Assembly: GCA_964464465.1 (NCBI GenBank)
Contig: CAYXGF010000022.1
Span: 1 to 26,403 of the forward strand
Direction: 5' to 3'
DNA from: UBA940 sp964464465
GTDB taxonomy: Bacteria; Bacteroidota; Bacteroidia; Bacteroidales; Rikenellaceae
DNA length: 26,403 nucleotides
Shown here: positions 1 through 8,245 of the stretch, piece by piece
How the letters are laid out: each line of letters starts with the position of its first letter
Position numbering within the stretch: the first letter of the stretch is position 1
Notes under the pieces: model-generated
What the model was told of the DNA's origin: nothing
The model's database searches: none
What the model saw: only the letters and a program-made list of their open reading frames with translations
Program-made: the position numbers and the translations under genes

Positions 1-655
1 CACGCATGACCTTCTTGCGGATGGCCTCGTCGCTGTCCGACAGGAACACGCCGTTGCCCTCGCTCTTGCCCATCTTTCCGGAGCCGTCCAGACCCGGAAT
101 CTTGACCAGCTCGTGACCGAAATTATACGGCTGGCTCTCGGGGAAATAATCCACGCCGTAGAACGTATTGAAACGGCGGGCGTAGAGGCGCGTCATCTCC
201 AAATGCTGCTCCTGGTCCTTGCCAACGGGCACCTTGTCCGCCCTGTGCAGAAGAATGTCGGCGGCCATGAGAACCGGATAACACAGCAGACCGGCATTCA
301 CATTCTGAGGCTGCTTGCGTATCTTGTCCTTGAAGGAGGCCGTACGTTCCAGCTCGCCGACATACGCGTGCATGCTGAGCAGAAGCGAGAGTTCGGTCAC
401 CTGCGGAACATCGCTCTGTATGTATATGGTAGCCACATCGGGGTCAAGTCCGGCCGCAAGATACTCGGACAGCACGTTTGTAACGTTGCCGTGCAGAATC
501 TTGGGGTCGGGATGTGTAGTGAGCGAATGATAGTCGGCTATGAAAAAGAAGCAGCGCGCCTCATGCTGCATCTTTATGAAGTTCTTCAACGCACCGAAGT
601 AGTTGCCCAGATGCAACTGTCCGGTAGAACGAATACCACTTAAAACGGTTTCCAT
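1..655 (-). CDS. trpS: Tryptophanyl-tRNA synthetase, N-terminal part (runs off left edge)
   Basis: This is a class I aminoacyl-tRNA synthetase that charges tRNA-Trp with tryptophan in the cytoplasm. Reading leftwards from an ATG at 655-653, the frame stays open to the window edge, giving about 218 residues of a protein normally about 330 long. The start region contains STGQLHLGNY (residues 10-19), the HIGH-equivalent ATP-binding motif of TrpRS. GKMGKS around residues 193-198 is the KMSKS-equivalent loop. Between them lie typical TrpRS segments such as IQSDVP and YPVLMAADIL. The missing 3' part lies outside the window, so I cannot say whether the gene is intact. It is transcribed away from the MATE gene, from the promoter repeats at 744-922. 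Identification is secure from the motif order. Confidence 0.95.
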   Translation of the reverse strand, partial: METVLSGIRSTGQLHLGNYFGALKNFIKMQHEARCFFFIADYHSLTTHPDPKILHGNVTNVLSEYLAAGLDPDVATIYIQSDVPQVTELSLLLSMHAYVGELERTASFKDKIRKQPQNVNAGLLCYPVLMAADILLHRADKVPVGKDQEQHLEMTRLYARRFNTFYGVDYFPESQPYNFGHELVKIPGLDGSGKMGKSEGNGVFLSDSDEAIRKKVMR

Positions 656-743
656 AAATAGTTGTCAATTATTTTTCCATGTCCTGAATGAAACGGCCGC
701 AGACCGGAACCCGTCCCGCACTGCCGTCACTTTTTCCATGGTG

Positions 744-774
744 CAAAGATACGAAAAGTCGAGCGCAGAGCCAA
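744..774 (-). promoter_or_regulatory. Bacteroidota-type promoter of trpS (proximal copy)
   Basis: On the minus strand, TATCTTTG (751-744) matches the -7 consensus TAnnTTTG exactly, and TTG lies 20 nt upstream at 774-772. Transcription would start near 737, leaving a leader of about 80 nt before the trpS ATG at 655. This is the copy nearest the gene in the tandem array at 744-960. Confidence 0.75.
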
Positions 775-797
775 ACAAAGTTTGGATATGCCGAGAC

Positions 798-830
798 ATC
801 GTATCTTCGACCGAAGGTCAAAGATACGAT
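798..830. repeat. Perfect 10-bp inverted repeat (hairpin) in the tandem array
   Basis: ATCGTATCTT (798-807) and AAGATACGAT (821-830) are exact reverse complements. GACC (809-812) and GGTC (816-819) extend the stem after one mismatch, leaving a GAA loop. The right arm overlaps the -7 box of the middle promoter-like module. The palindrome may therefore be a regulator site or a trace of repeat mobility. It has no T-run and is not a convincing terminator. Confidence 0.6.
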
Positions 831-1020
831 TAAGCGAGCGCAATGCCAAATTTATTTATGCATTGCAGAGCGGGAGTATTTTAGGCGGAGCCAACGATAC
901 GATTAAGCGAGCGCCAAAGCAAGCTCGCTTGCATTTTGCCGAAACGGAGTATCTAAACAAGGTATTACAGCAAGTCGCATTCAACCGGTTCACAATGCGG
1001 GCAAGGAGCCTGCGAAGGTT

Positions 1021-1087
1021 ATGCGCGAATGCAATGAGCGGGCCTTCGCGAGGCGAGGCTCCGGCCCGCGCGGCTCCACGGAGCCGC
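1021..1087 (+). repeat. Dispersed GC-rich palindromic repeat, copy 1
   Basis: Positions 1021-1069 are nearly identical to the reverse complement of 25285-25331, with a 2-nt indel and three substitutions over about 47 bases. The core is itself an inverted repeat, GCGGGCC (1038-1044) with GGCCCGC (1063-1069). It is followed by a second hairpin, GCGGCTC (1070-1076) with GAGCCGC (1081-1087) around a CACG loop. Both copies lie in gene-free DNA. This suggests a dispersed intergenic repeat family; its genomic copy number cannot be seen from here. Confidence 0.65.
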
Positions 1088-1133
1088 CTCTGCCACGACG
1101 GTCAATCCCGATATATTGACATCATGCGACATA

Positions 1134-1164
1134 TTGCACTTGCAGAAAAGAGGTTGTACCTTTG
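1134..1164 (+). promoter_or_regulatory. Bacteroidota-type promoter of the MATE gene
   Basis: TTG (1134-1136), a 20-nt spacer and TACCTTTG (1157-1164) match the -33/-7 consensus exactly. Transcription should start near 1171, about 45 nt before the ATG at 1216. The upstream in-frame TTG at 1162 lies inside the -7 box, so translation from it can be excluded. Confidence 0.8.
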
Positions 1165-1215
1165 CGACCTGCAAAAAACAGGCGCAAACAGATTACAGAA
1201 GGAAAACACAGACAT

Positions 1216-2568
1216 ATGAACAGAGACGGACTCGATTTCGGCAATGAGAAGATAGGCAGGCTTTTCCGGGCATTGTTCTTTCCGACGCTGGTAGGCATGG
1301 TGTTCAACTCCGTGCTGAACATCTGCGACGGCATGTTCGTCGGGCATGGCGTGGGCAGCAATGCTCTGGCGGCAATAAATATCGTAGCACCGCTGTTCCT
1401 CACATGCGCCGGCATAGGACTCATGTTCGGAGCGGGCGCATCGGTAATAGGCAGCATCCGGATGGCCGAGAACAACATCAAGGCCGCAAAAATCATTATG
1501 ACGCAGGCATACATTGCCGGAGCCGTCATATTCGGACTTATAATTCTCGCATCTCTGCTCTTCACCCGCCCCGTGCTGTATGCCCTCGGATGCAGCCCTG
1601 TATTGGAGCCTTACGCAACGGATTACCTTTTATGGCTGCTGCCGGGACTCTTTTTCTTTTACCTGCAATGCGTCGGAATGATGCTCATCCGTCTGGACGG
1701 CTCTCCGAAATACGCCATGTCGGTACAGGTCGTATGCGCAGTGATAAACATATTGCTCGACTATCTGATGGTATTTCCCCTGCATATGGGCATCAAGGGC
1801 GCCTCGATTGCAACATCGCTGTCTTGCATTCTCGGCGGCTCGATGGTCATCATATACTTCCTGTGCCTGTCATCGCAACTGAAATTCTATCGGCTCAAAA
1901 TGTCCGTCAAGTCTCTGCGTCTGTCCCTGCGAAATATCGGATACATGGCAAGAATCGGAACACCCACATTTCTCGCCGAAATCACACTGGGCATCACCAT
2001 GGTGACAGGCAACTTCATGTTCATGAAGTATCTGGGAGAAAACGGCGTGGCGGCTTTCAGCGTCGGATGCTACCTCTTTTCGATTATGTTCTCTATAAGC
2101 GAAGCCGTGGCCCTCGCCTCGCAGCCCATCATCAGCTTCAACTACGGAGCAAACCGTAAAGACCGTGTCAGAAAGACACTCCGCCTCTCCATCATAACCG
2201 CCATAATATGCGGGCTGTCCATCTCCGCCATAATGTGGTTCGGCGCAGAGTCGCTGACACTGCCGTTCCTGTCCCCGGACACACCCGCTTTCGGATTTGC
2301 AGCAGAAGGCCTGCCGCTCTTCGGCACATGCGCAATCCTGTTTGCTATAAACATCACATTCATCGGCTATTATCAAAGCACAGAGCAAGCGCTGCGGTCA
2401 AGCATATACACGCTTCTGAAAGGTGCCGTATTCCTGATACCGTGTTTCATTGTCCTGCCGCACATCACCGGCATCCGCGGCCTGTGGCTCGCAGTGCCCT
2501 TTGCAGAACTGCTGACACTGATTCTAATCGTCGTTCTGTACCGCAAGCAAGTCAGAAATCAAGATTAG
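1216..2568 (+). CDS. MATE-family multidrug/cation antiporter (MepA-like)
   Basis: This is an inner-membrane exporter of the multidrug and toxic compound extrusion family, which uses a Na+ or H+ gradient to expel drugs, cationic compounds or metabolites. The 450-residue product has the usual MATE length. It is almost entirely alternating hydrophobic segments, consistent with twelve membrane helices in two halves. N-terminal FFPTLVGMVFNSVLNICDGM and VGSNALAAINIVAPL resemble the first two helices of MepA-like members, and ISFNYGANRKDRV lies in the second half. I chose ATG 1216 because a good promoter (1134-1164) covers the longer start at 1162. It is monocistronic: the next gene is convergent. 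Substrate cannot be predicted and no regulator gene is adjacent. Confidence 0.9.
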   Translation: MNRDGLDFGNEKIGRLFRALFFPTLVGMVFNSVLNICDGMFVGHGVGSNALAAINIVAPLFLTCAGIGLMFGAGASVIGSIRMAENNIKAAKIIMTQAYIAGAVIFGLIILASLLFTRPVLYALGCSPVLEPYATDYLLWLLPGLFFFYLQCVGMMLIRLDGSPKYAMSVQVVCAVINILLDYLMVFPLHMGIKGASIATSLSCILGGSMVIIYFLCLSSQLKFYRLKMSVKSLRLSLRNIGYMARIGTPTFLAEITLGITMVTGNFMFMKYLGENGVAAFSVGCYLFSIMFSISEAVALASQPIISFNYGANRKDRVRKTLRLSIITAIICGLSISAIMWFGAESLTLPFLSPDTPAFGFAAEGLPLFGTCAILFAINITFIGYYQSTEQALRSSIYTLLKGAVFLIPCFIVLPHITGIRGLWLAVPFAELLTLILIVVLYRKQVRNQD

Positions 2569-2739
2569 CACGCCAAGCGGCGCAATCCCGGCAGAACTGT
2601 AATACCGATTATAATCCCCAGGCAGCACTTGTACTCAGCCTTGGCAACTACGCCCTCGGGGTCAGCATGTCCCGCAGCTTCACCTGCCCGCCGCCTTCCG
2701 ACCCGCAGATGAGCGAGCCTGTAAAATATCTACGGGAAT

Positions 2740-3291
2740 CTATCTTCTGGGATTTGCGGCATTACCCCGACGTATTTTTTCGATATCTTTCGGAAGACGC
2801 GTTTTCGGCGCTCTAAGATAAGGACATCCCGGATTATATACAGATGTCCTTATACTGTCCGGAATGTCCGGATACACACATTTATCGAATATATTACAAG
2901 CTGAAAACAGGTTCCTTACACAATAATCTGCGGGACTATACTCATATCTGACAGCACGACCTCCAAAATGCCCGTAAAGTATTAATGAACTGCGCAATGT
3001 GCCTATTGAAAATAATGGATATAGACACAATCTGTATGTCTCTCCAACACGAAGTATCTCTCCTCCCTGCGGTCTCTCCATCTCCTGCCGGGAATAAATC
3101 TTAAATATAGAATCTCCCCTCTGGGCATAAATGATATACATGCTGTCATACAAATCTATTCTCCGTATCCTGAAATTATCTATCAGGCTATCATAGCATA
3201 TCTGAGCAGAGACCGGTTGCACAATGCTTGAACAGAAAACAGCTGCTATCCCTGCCGCCAGTCCGAATAAAAAATTTTTGCGCGATTTCAT
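2740..3291 (-). CDS. Secreted protein of unknown function (183 aa)
   Basis: I do not recognise a family. The N-terminus is a clear type I signal peptide: KSRK, a hydrophobic stretch (about residues 8-22) and a VSA-Q cleavage site near residue 29. The mature protein of about 154 residues is therefore exported. It lacks a lipobox and further membrane helices. It is rich in Tyr, Arg and Cys (YDSMYIIYAQRGDSIFKIY, YNPGCPYLRAPKTRLPKDIE) and has a basic tail. Paired cysteines in the mature part could form disulfides. A good promoter lies just upstream (3358-3388), so it is probably transcribed alone. It converges with the MATE gene across a 171-bp gap in which I see no gene or convincing terminator. 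Confidence 0.65.
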   Translation of the reverse strand: MKSRKNFLFGLAAGIAAVFCSSIVQPVSAQICYDSLIDNFRIRRIDLYDSMYIIYAQRGDSIFKIYSRQEMERPQGGEILRVGETYRLCLYPLFSIGTLRSSLILYGHFGGRAVRYEYSPADYCVRNLFSACNIFDKCVYPDIPDSIRTSVYNPGCPYLRAPKTRLPKDIEKIRRGNAANPRR

Positions 3292-3357
3292 CCTGTATCT
3301 GTTTTATCACTGCCGTATAACGCCAGAAAAGTCCGGGTACGTCGCACCTTCCCCTTG

Positions 3358-3388
3358 TAAAGATAAACATTCTGGCGGCTATATACAA
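3358..3388 (-). promoter_or_regulatory. Promoter of the secreted-protein gene
   Basis: On the minus strand, TTG (3388-3386), a 20-nt spacer and TATCTTTA (3365-3358) match the Bacteroidota promoter with one mismatch at the last -7 position. The predicted start near 3351 leaves a 60-nt leader before the ATG at 3291. Confidence 0.6.
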
Positions 3389-3495
3389 TTCCACATCTTG
3401 TCAGTATACCGGAAGTCGCGCGTACAAGACCTTCCACAAAAACGGCCGTAATACAGGAATCCGGGACAGGTTAAGCGCATATATATGCACTCGCC

Positions 3496-4404
3496 CTACT
3501 CCTCCTTCCTGCGGACAAGAGAGGCCTGATAGGCAGCTTCCTGTTCGGCCTCACGGCGCTCCACACGTTCGGAGAGACGGATACTGAGTTCGTACAGTCC
3601 GTACAATGGCAAAGAAACAAGTATAAGCGAGAAAATATCAGGAGGTGTAATAATTGCAGCCACAACCATCAGAAGAACCATGGCGTGACGCCGGTACTTG
3701 CGCAGAAACGCAGAAGACACAAGCCCCATCCGCGTAAGGTAATAAATCAGCAAAGGCAACTGAAACATGGCCGCACAGGCAATCGAGACGATGATTACGG
3801 TCGAGAAATAATCACCCACGTCAATCATATTCGTAATCGAGGGGCTGGCCTGGTAACCTATAAAGAAATTGACCGAAAGCGGAGCCATGATGAAGTATCC
3901 GAACAACAGCCCTGCAAAAAAGCAGACCGACACCCACAGGACGAACATGCGCGTACCGGAAATCTCGCGGGGAGTGAGTGCGGGACGGACAAACTGCCAA
4001 ATCTCCCAGAGGAAATAAGGCATGCCCAGAGCCAGAGCGACAACGAACGACACCTTCATGTGCAGGTTGAACTGGCCAGCCATATAGGTGTTGATGGTAT
4101 AGAAATCCAGTTTCTGCAATCCGAGGGAATCGGGGTCCACACTAAGCGACGTGTGCGCCCAGCCGTTAATCCACATACACAGAGCCTGAAACTGCGCGCC
4201 AATCCACAGGAAAAGCCTGTTGGTCGGGAAATCAGGTCTCTGGGGGCCGAACAGGACAGTATCGATTATGAAACCCTTGAAACAGAATGCGACGACCATA
4301 ATGATGAATACAGCCGCTACGCTCCGCATCAGATGCGGGCGCAGAGCATCGATATGCTCGAAAAAAGTCATCTCGGCCGACTCTTCCTCCTGCCGCTTGC
4401 TCAT
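3496..4404 (-). CDS. tatC: Sec-independent (twin-arginine) translocase subunit TatC
   Basis: TatC is the multispanning inner-membrane receptor that recognises twin-arginine signal peptides and, with TatA, moves folded proteins across the membrane. The 302-residue protein opens with MTFFEHIDALRPHLMR (residues 12-27), the conserved N-terminal helix region. It contains WQFVRPALTPREI, the conserved periplasmic loop with its Phe and Glu, and about six hydrophobic segments. The C-terminal tail is long, charged and coiled-coil-like (RLSERVERREAEQEAA), making it longer than the roughly 250 residues of many TatC proteins. It lies 65 nt downstream of tatA on the same strand, presumably as one operon. 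No tatB is present, as expected for this phylum. A likely client, the RRDFLK oxidoreductase, is encoded nearby. Confidence 0.95.
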   Translation of the reverse strand: MSKRQEEESAEMTFFEHIDALRPHLMRSVAAVFIIMVVAFCFKGFIIDTVLFGPQRPDFPTNRLFLWIGAQFQALCMWINGWAHTSLSVDPDSLGLQKLDFYTINTYMAGQFNLHMKVSFVVALALGMPYFLWEIWQFVRPALTPREISGTRMFVLWVSVCFFAGLLFGYFIMAPLSVNFFIGYQASPSITNMIDVGDYFSTVIIVSIACAAMFQLPLLIYYLTRMGLVSSAFLRKYRRHAMVLLMVVAAIITPPDIFSLILVSLPLYGLYELSIRLSERVERREAEQEAAYQASLVRRKEE

Positions 4405-4469
4405 TGTCTTTTACTGTACAAAGTTATCCTAAGTTCCGTGCGCACACACGTCCGCCGGAACAAAAAGAT

Positions 4470-4676
4470 TTACTCCTTGCTGTCGGAATCTATCTGTTTG
4501 GGTTCGGAAGGTTTGTTTTCCACACTGTAATCAGTATTGATGGCGTCTTTGAATTCCTTGACACCGCGGCCCATACCGCGCATGATTTCGGGAATTTTCT
4601 TTCCGCCGAAAAGAAGTATGACTACAAGTACGATTATAGCAATCTGCCAAACCCCAACAACACAAGGTAAAAACAT
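4470..4676 (-). CDS. tatA: Twin-arginine translocase pore subunit TatA
   Basis: TatA forms the translocation pore of the Tat pathway in the inner membrane. The 68-residue product has the complete family layout: a short periplasmic N-terminus and one hydrophobic helix (about residues 8-22). The FGGKKIPE hinge (23-30) and the amphipathic helix MRGMGRGVKEFKDAI follow, then a charged tail ending DSDSKE. Its length is typical of TatA/E. It has its own promoter (4712-4742) and precedes tatC by 65 nt. A strong terminator (4741-4783) separates it from the upstream HEAT/DUF1080 gene, so the tat genes are probably regulated independently of their putative client. Confidence 0.93.
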   Translation of the reverse strand: MFLPCVVGVWQIAIIVLVVILLFGGKKIPEIMRGMGRGVKEFKDAINTDYSVENKPSEPKQIDSDSKE

Positions 4677-4711
4677 GGTTCTCGATTTTTAGAATTTATA
4701 ATATAACGTAA

Positions 4712-4742
4712 CAAATATAATGTTTAATATTCATTTCTGCAA
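4712..4742 (-). promoter_or_regulatory. Promoter of tatA-tatC
   Basis: On the minus strand, TTG (4742-4740), a 20-nt spacer and TATATTTG (4719-4712) are an exact consensus match. The start would be near 4705, about 29 nt before the tatA ATG. The -33 element abuts the T-run of the terminator of the preceding gene. Confidence 0.75.
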
Positions 4743-4783
4743 AAAAAAGGTCCGCCTCCGGAATTTCGGAAGCGAACCTTTTT
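4741..4783 (-). terminator. Rho-independent terminator after the HEAT/DUF1080 gene
   Basis: GGTCCGCCTCCG (4749-4760) pairs with CGGAAGCGAACC (4767-4778) with two mismatches and a 6-nt loop. It is flanked by eight A residues at 4741-4748 and five T residues at 4779-4783. Read on the minus strand it is a GC-rich hairpin followed by eight T residues, 24 nt beyond the stop codon at 4807. The T-run on the other side could make it bidirectional. Confidence 0.85.
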
Positions 4784-4806
4784 AGAATATGTGTCAACAG
4801 AGTGCG

Positions 4807-7800
4807 CTATTTGCTTTTCTTCGAAGACTTGACAGCCTTGGCAGGAGCAGCCTCTGCACTCATGTCCTTGATACGGATATTGCGGAACTTGACGCCGGCA
4901 CCGTGACCGAGGAAACCGATATGTCCGCTCTTGTTGAACAGACCCGGGTGGTTTCTGTGGTCCACCGTATATTCGTTGCGCGAAGCGCCCTCGGGAGCCA
5001 CATTGTGTCCCTGGCAGGCCTCACGGATATTGCCGTCGACGATAACCTCACCGTTTACAGTGATTTTGAGGTTGTCACCGATAGCCTGCACCTCGTAAGT
5101 GTTCCATGTTCCGAGTTCGGGCGACACCTGTCTTTTGGCAGGAATGATACCGTAGACCGAACCGTTCACCTGATACTCGCGCAGACCTTTGTAGATAGGC
5201 GAGTCGTGGTGCAGAATCTGAATCTCCATTCCCTCGTAGGCAGCATCCACGCCCATCGGGGTACGGATACCGACACCGTTGTTCACGCCATCCTTAACGA
5301 AGCAGAACTCGAAACGGTAGATGAAGTCGCTGTACTCCTTAACGGTATAGAGGTTTCCGCCGCCACCGTACTGAGCGGTAACATAGATGGTTCCGTCGAC
5401 AGGAATATAGTCCGTCGTGTTGCCGGTCCACTTGTGCATCGAAGTTCCGTCGAACAGCACCTCGAAGCCCTCGGCCTTCTCCTCGTCCGAAAGCTCGAAC
5501 ACCGGAGTCGAAGGAAGCTCGTTGAGATAGAAATCGCGGAACTGCACAGGAGCGGAAGCAATAAGTTCTATCTGACCTTTCACATAAGCCGGAATATTTC
5601 TATCATAGACATTCTCCAAAATAGCGTTCTTGATAACGGGAACACCGTTGATTTCGGCATTCACACGGTCGTTGACAACCTTAACGTAGAGAGTGTTCCA
5701 CTCACCAACCTTGTTGTCGGCCTGAGCCAGCGACTTGTCAGCCGATTTCTGGTTGCCTGCCAGTGCGCCCGAGTTCTCTCCGCCCAGATTTATCTGCGGA
5801 ATAGAACGTATTCCGAGACCGGCCTGAGCATCGGACTTCCAGTCGATGAACATCTCGAAGTTTTCGTAGTCCTTGTTTGTTCCGATAACGCTCGCACCCT
5901 GGCCGGCATACTCTATGCCGTCAGCGGTAGCAGTCCACAGGGCGGCAGCGGCAGCATCGGCCTCAGCCTGCATCTTGACCAGTTTCTTGGCCTTCAACGA
6001 AGCCTTGGTCAGAGGGTCGATAACAGCACCCCAGGCATCGGTCGTTCCGTCAAATACGGATACATAACCCTGCTCCTTGACACGGGGCAGAATCTTTCCG
6101 TTGATTTCGTCCACGGCATATCCTGCATCGGCGGCACTCGGATTGTCCTTTCTCTCCTGGTCGTAAACGTCGCGAGCCTTTTCAAGGGCTTTCTTGACGG
6201 CAGCACCGTTAAGGTCCGTATTCTTGCTTGCGATGTTCTTCACTGCGGCAGCGGCAGCGGTAGCCCCCTGCTTGTCATCGAGATATTTTGCAGCCAGAAG
6301 GAGTCCGTGCAGAGAACGGGTGTCGGAAAGAGCCGACAGAACCGAACGCTGAACGCCGGCCGAAGGAGCAGCCTCCAAAGCCTTGCGGTAGAGCTGATAT
6401 TTCTGAACGCCGGTAAGCGTCTCCGAAGCCTTGACCATAGAAGTGTAGCGTGCCAGAGCCTTGTCCTTGCTGTCGGCATCCTCAACAGCCATACCGTAAA
6501 GGATGTCTATCATGGCAGGATTCTCAACCTGCAACAAAGCGGCGAAAGCCTCTTTCTTGTCAGCCGAACGGTATCCTTTCAGCAACTCGTCGATAGCAGC
6601 CTTGTTACCGGCCTGAGCCAGCACGGGATAATAGAGCGACTTGTTGTTCGAAGAAGCCATGCGGGCAGCTATCTTCGCATACTGCTCGTCAGCTGGAAGC
6701 GAAGCCAGAGAGTTTTTCATACCTGCCTGAATCTTGGTAGCATACTCTTTCGGAGCTTTCTCCATGAGCTGGCTGAGTCTGTCGAAGTCGGCCGGAGAAG
6801 ACACGCCCGAAAGAGCGTCGTAAGCGGCACTGCTGACAGCCTTGTCCGAAGAGCCGATAAGGTCGTACACCTTAGGAGCGGCCTTGCTGATGCGGCGTTT
6901 CGCAATCATCGGCAGAACGGCAGCCTGAGTAGCGGCATCACCGTCCAAAGCAGCTACGAGGCCCTCCGATGCGTCGCCGTTGAAGGCGAGCAGGGCTGCG
7001 GTAGCGGCAGCATTGTTCTTGCCTCCGATTTCAGCTACGAGAGCGTCGAGAGCGGTCTTGCCGCCGATTTTGCCGGCAGCAGCGATTGCAGCTTCGGCAA
7101 CAGCCTGATTGTCGGAGGAAATCTTGGCTACGACAGCATCAATCTGGCCTTCCACATGATTGGCGCCCAGGAAATTGATAATATCAATCTTGGCCTCGTC
7201 AGAAACGGAAGCCATCTTCTTGGCAACGGCGGCATACACCTGCTCGTCGGCAATCTCTGCTGCGGCGAGCAGAGCGCCGTTACGATAAGCGCGGTCGCTG
7301 TCGTTCAGGGCAGTCGTTATGTAAGAGAGACCGTTTTTGCCGTTGACCTGCATGATTACATCCAGAGCGGCACTTCTGATATTCGATTTTTTGGTAGCTT
7401 TCAACAACGATTTGGCAGCACCTTCGGCAGACTTCTTGTCTCCGGAAGCGACCAGCGTATTGAGAAGGTTGATGTATGCAGACGTAGCGTCCGTAACCTC
7501 GAAATCATAACCGGCCTTGGAAGCTGCGGCAGCAAGAGTCTTCAACGAAGCCTTGGTACCGCACTGACCCAGCGCATAATAGATTGCCGAAAGAGTCTGG
7601 TCATCGGCGGTGTTGGCCCACGTAAGAAGCGTAGGCTCAGCCTCCGAAATGCCCTTCTTGGCAACAGCATACGCCAGGGCAGCCTTGGAAGCGGCATCGT
7701 TCTCCACCAGATTGAGAATAATCTCCTCGGTTCCGGGAGTCGAAATCAAACCGCGAATAGCATAGTCGGACAGATACTCGTCGTTGACGTATTTCACGAA

Positions 7801-8211
7801 CAGAGGAGCATCGTCGACAGTTGCGCAAATCTGCAAAAGACTCATCAGGAATGCCTTGTTGGCCTTGTCGCTGCATTTCTCGATAGCGGCTTTAAGACCC
7901 TGGGCAACCTGTGCGCGAGCAGCCTGCTTGCCTTCGGCAGTAACATAGTCCACAACGCCGCCCAGAGCATACTCCACTGTCGCGTTCTGACCTTCGGCAG
8001 CGGGGACCAGCATGGCAGCCAGAGTCTCGATACCGGCAGCACCGGTAGAGGCGATTTCTGACATGACGTTGTTATACGTTCCGACACGCTCGGCGGGCAG
8101 CTGAGCCAGACCGTCGGCGATAATCGTTTCCGCAGTACGCTGTCTTGCGTCCTGCGCATTCATGGCAAACGGCGCGAGAGCCAGTGCCAGTATTATAAAT
8201 AACTTCTTCAT
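4807..8211 (-). CDS. Exported HEAT-repeat protein with two C-terminal DUF1080 (3-keto-disaccharide hydrolase-like) domains
   Basis: The 1134-residue product starts with a type I signal peptide (MKKLFIILALALAPFAMNAQ). About 670 residues of alanine-rich helical repeats of HEAT/PBS type follow (for example YRNGALLAAAEIADEQVYAA and AVAEAAIAAAGKIGG). Two DUF1080 domains close the protein, each opening with the family's V-FDG-T signature: SVFDGTTDAW (about residue 716) and VLFDGTSMHKW (about residue 919). The second ends HIGFLGHGAGVKFRNIRIK, also typical. DUF1080 (PF06439) members act on 3-keto-glycosides or bind carbohydrate. The preceding gene, 34 nt upstream, encodes a Gfo/Idh/MocA oxidoreductase, a family that includes glycoside C3-oxidising enzymes. 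The pair may oxidise and cleave glycosides in the periplasm, which is inference. I chose ATG 8211 because the 31 upstream in-frame residues would bury the signal peptide. The tail (AAPAKAVKSSKKSK) is Lys-rich and low complexity. Confidence 0.9.
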   Translation of the reverse strand: MKKLFIILALALAPFAMNAQDARQRTAETIIADGLAQLPAERVGTYNNVMSEIASTGAAGIETLAAMLVPAAEGQNATVEYALGGVVDYVTAEGKQAARAQVAQGLKAAIEKCSDKANKAFLMSLLQICATVDDAPLFVKYVNDEYLSDYAIRGLISTPGTEEIILNLVENDAASKAALAYAVAKKGISEAEPTLLTWANTADDQTLSAIYYALGQCGTKASLKTLAAAASKAGYDFEVTDATSAYINLLNTLVASGDKKSAEGAAKSLLKATKKSNIRSAALDVIMQVNGKNGLSYITTALNDSDRAYRNGALLAAAEIADEQVYAAVAKKMASVSDEAKIDIINFLGANHVEGQIDAVVAKISSDNQAVAEAAIAAAGKIGGKTALDALVAEIGGKNNAAATAALLAFNGDASEGLVAALDGDAATQAAVLPMIAKRRISKAAPKVYDLIGSSDKAVSSAAYDALSGVSSPADFDRLSQLMEKAPKEYATKIQAGMKNSLASLPADEQYAKIAARMASSNNKSLYYPVLAQAGNKAAIDELLKGYRSADKKEAFAALLQVENPAMIDILYGMAVEDADSKDKALARYTSMVKASETLTGVQKYQLYRKALEAAPSAGVQRSVLSALSDTRSLHGLLLAAKYLDDKQGATAAAAAVKNIASKNTDLNGAAVKKALEKARDVYDQERKDNPSAADAGYAVDEINGKILPRVKEQGYVSVFDGTTDAWGAVIDPLTKASLKAKKLVKMQAEADAAAAALWTATADGIEYAGQGASVIGTNKDYENFEMFIDWKSDAQAGLGIRSIPQINLGGENSGALAGNQKSADKSLAQADNKVGEWNTLYVKVVNDRVNAEINGVPVIKNAILENVYDRNIPAYVKGQIELIASAPVQFRDFYLNELPSTPVFELSDEEKAEGFEVLFDGTSMHKWTGNTTDYIPVDGTIYVTAQYGGGGNLYTVKEYSDFIYRFEFCFVKDGVNNGVGIRTPMGVDAAYEGMEIQILHHDSPIYKGLREYQVNGSVYGIIPAKRQVSPELGTWNTYEVQAIGDNLKITVNGEVIVDGNIREACQGHNVAPEGASRNEYTVDHRNHPGLFNKSGHIGFLGHGAGVKFRNIRIKDMSAEAAPAKAVKSSKKSK

Positions 8212-8245
8212 AATCGTTTGTTTTTCTTTCTCTGATTCGGAGCGT

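Larger units (their letters stand above)
744..960. repeat. Three imperfect ~74-bp tandem repeats, each with a promoter-like module
   Basis: CAAAGATA occurs at 744 and 819 and CAACGATA at 892, giving periods of 75 and 73 bp. The core GATACGATTAAGCGAGCGC is identical at 823-841 and 896-914, with a diverged relative at about 748-766. Read on the minus strand, each unit carries a -7-like box: TATCTTTG (751-744), TATCTTTG (826-819) and TATCGTTG (899-892). Each box is preceded at 20 nt by TTG or TTTG (774-772, 850-847, 922-920). Small inverted repeats lie within the units: 798-830, 841-846 with 860-865, and 905-912 with 923-930. No credible gene is visible on either strand from 660 to 1215, so this stretch is regulatory or repeat DNA. 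Confidence 0.7.

Noticed and set aside
744..960. Possible CRISPR array
   Set aside because: Only three diverged units, without constant repeats separated by unique spacers, and no cas genes; the units instead share a promoter layout.
1162..1215. Upstream TTG start extending the MATE protein by 18 residues
   Set aside because: The TTG lies inside the -7 promoter element, so it would not be transcribed; ATG 1216 starts just before the conserved helices.
2569..2739. Possible remnant gene between the convergent MATE and secreted-protein genes
   Set aside because: Fragments of open frame exist on both strands, but none has a start, domain or adequate length; only a small CGCC/GGCG hairpin at 2571-2582 is visible.
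4419..4426. TAACTTTG on the minus strand as a private tatC promoter
   Set aside because: No TTG at the expected distance, and it would leave a leader of only about 8 nt; tatC is better explained by the tatA promoter.
4789..8061. A 1090-codon open frame on the plus strand opposite the HEAT/DUF1080 gene
   Set aside because: It is antisense to a gene with clear signal peptide and domains, and its translation lacks any recognisable domain. High GC and alanine-rich sense codons keep the opposite frame open.
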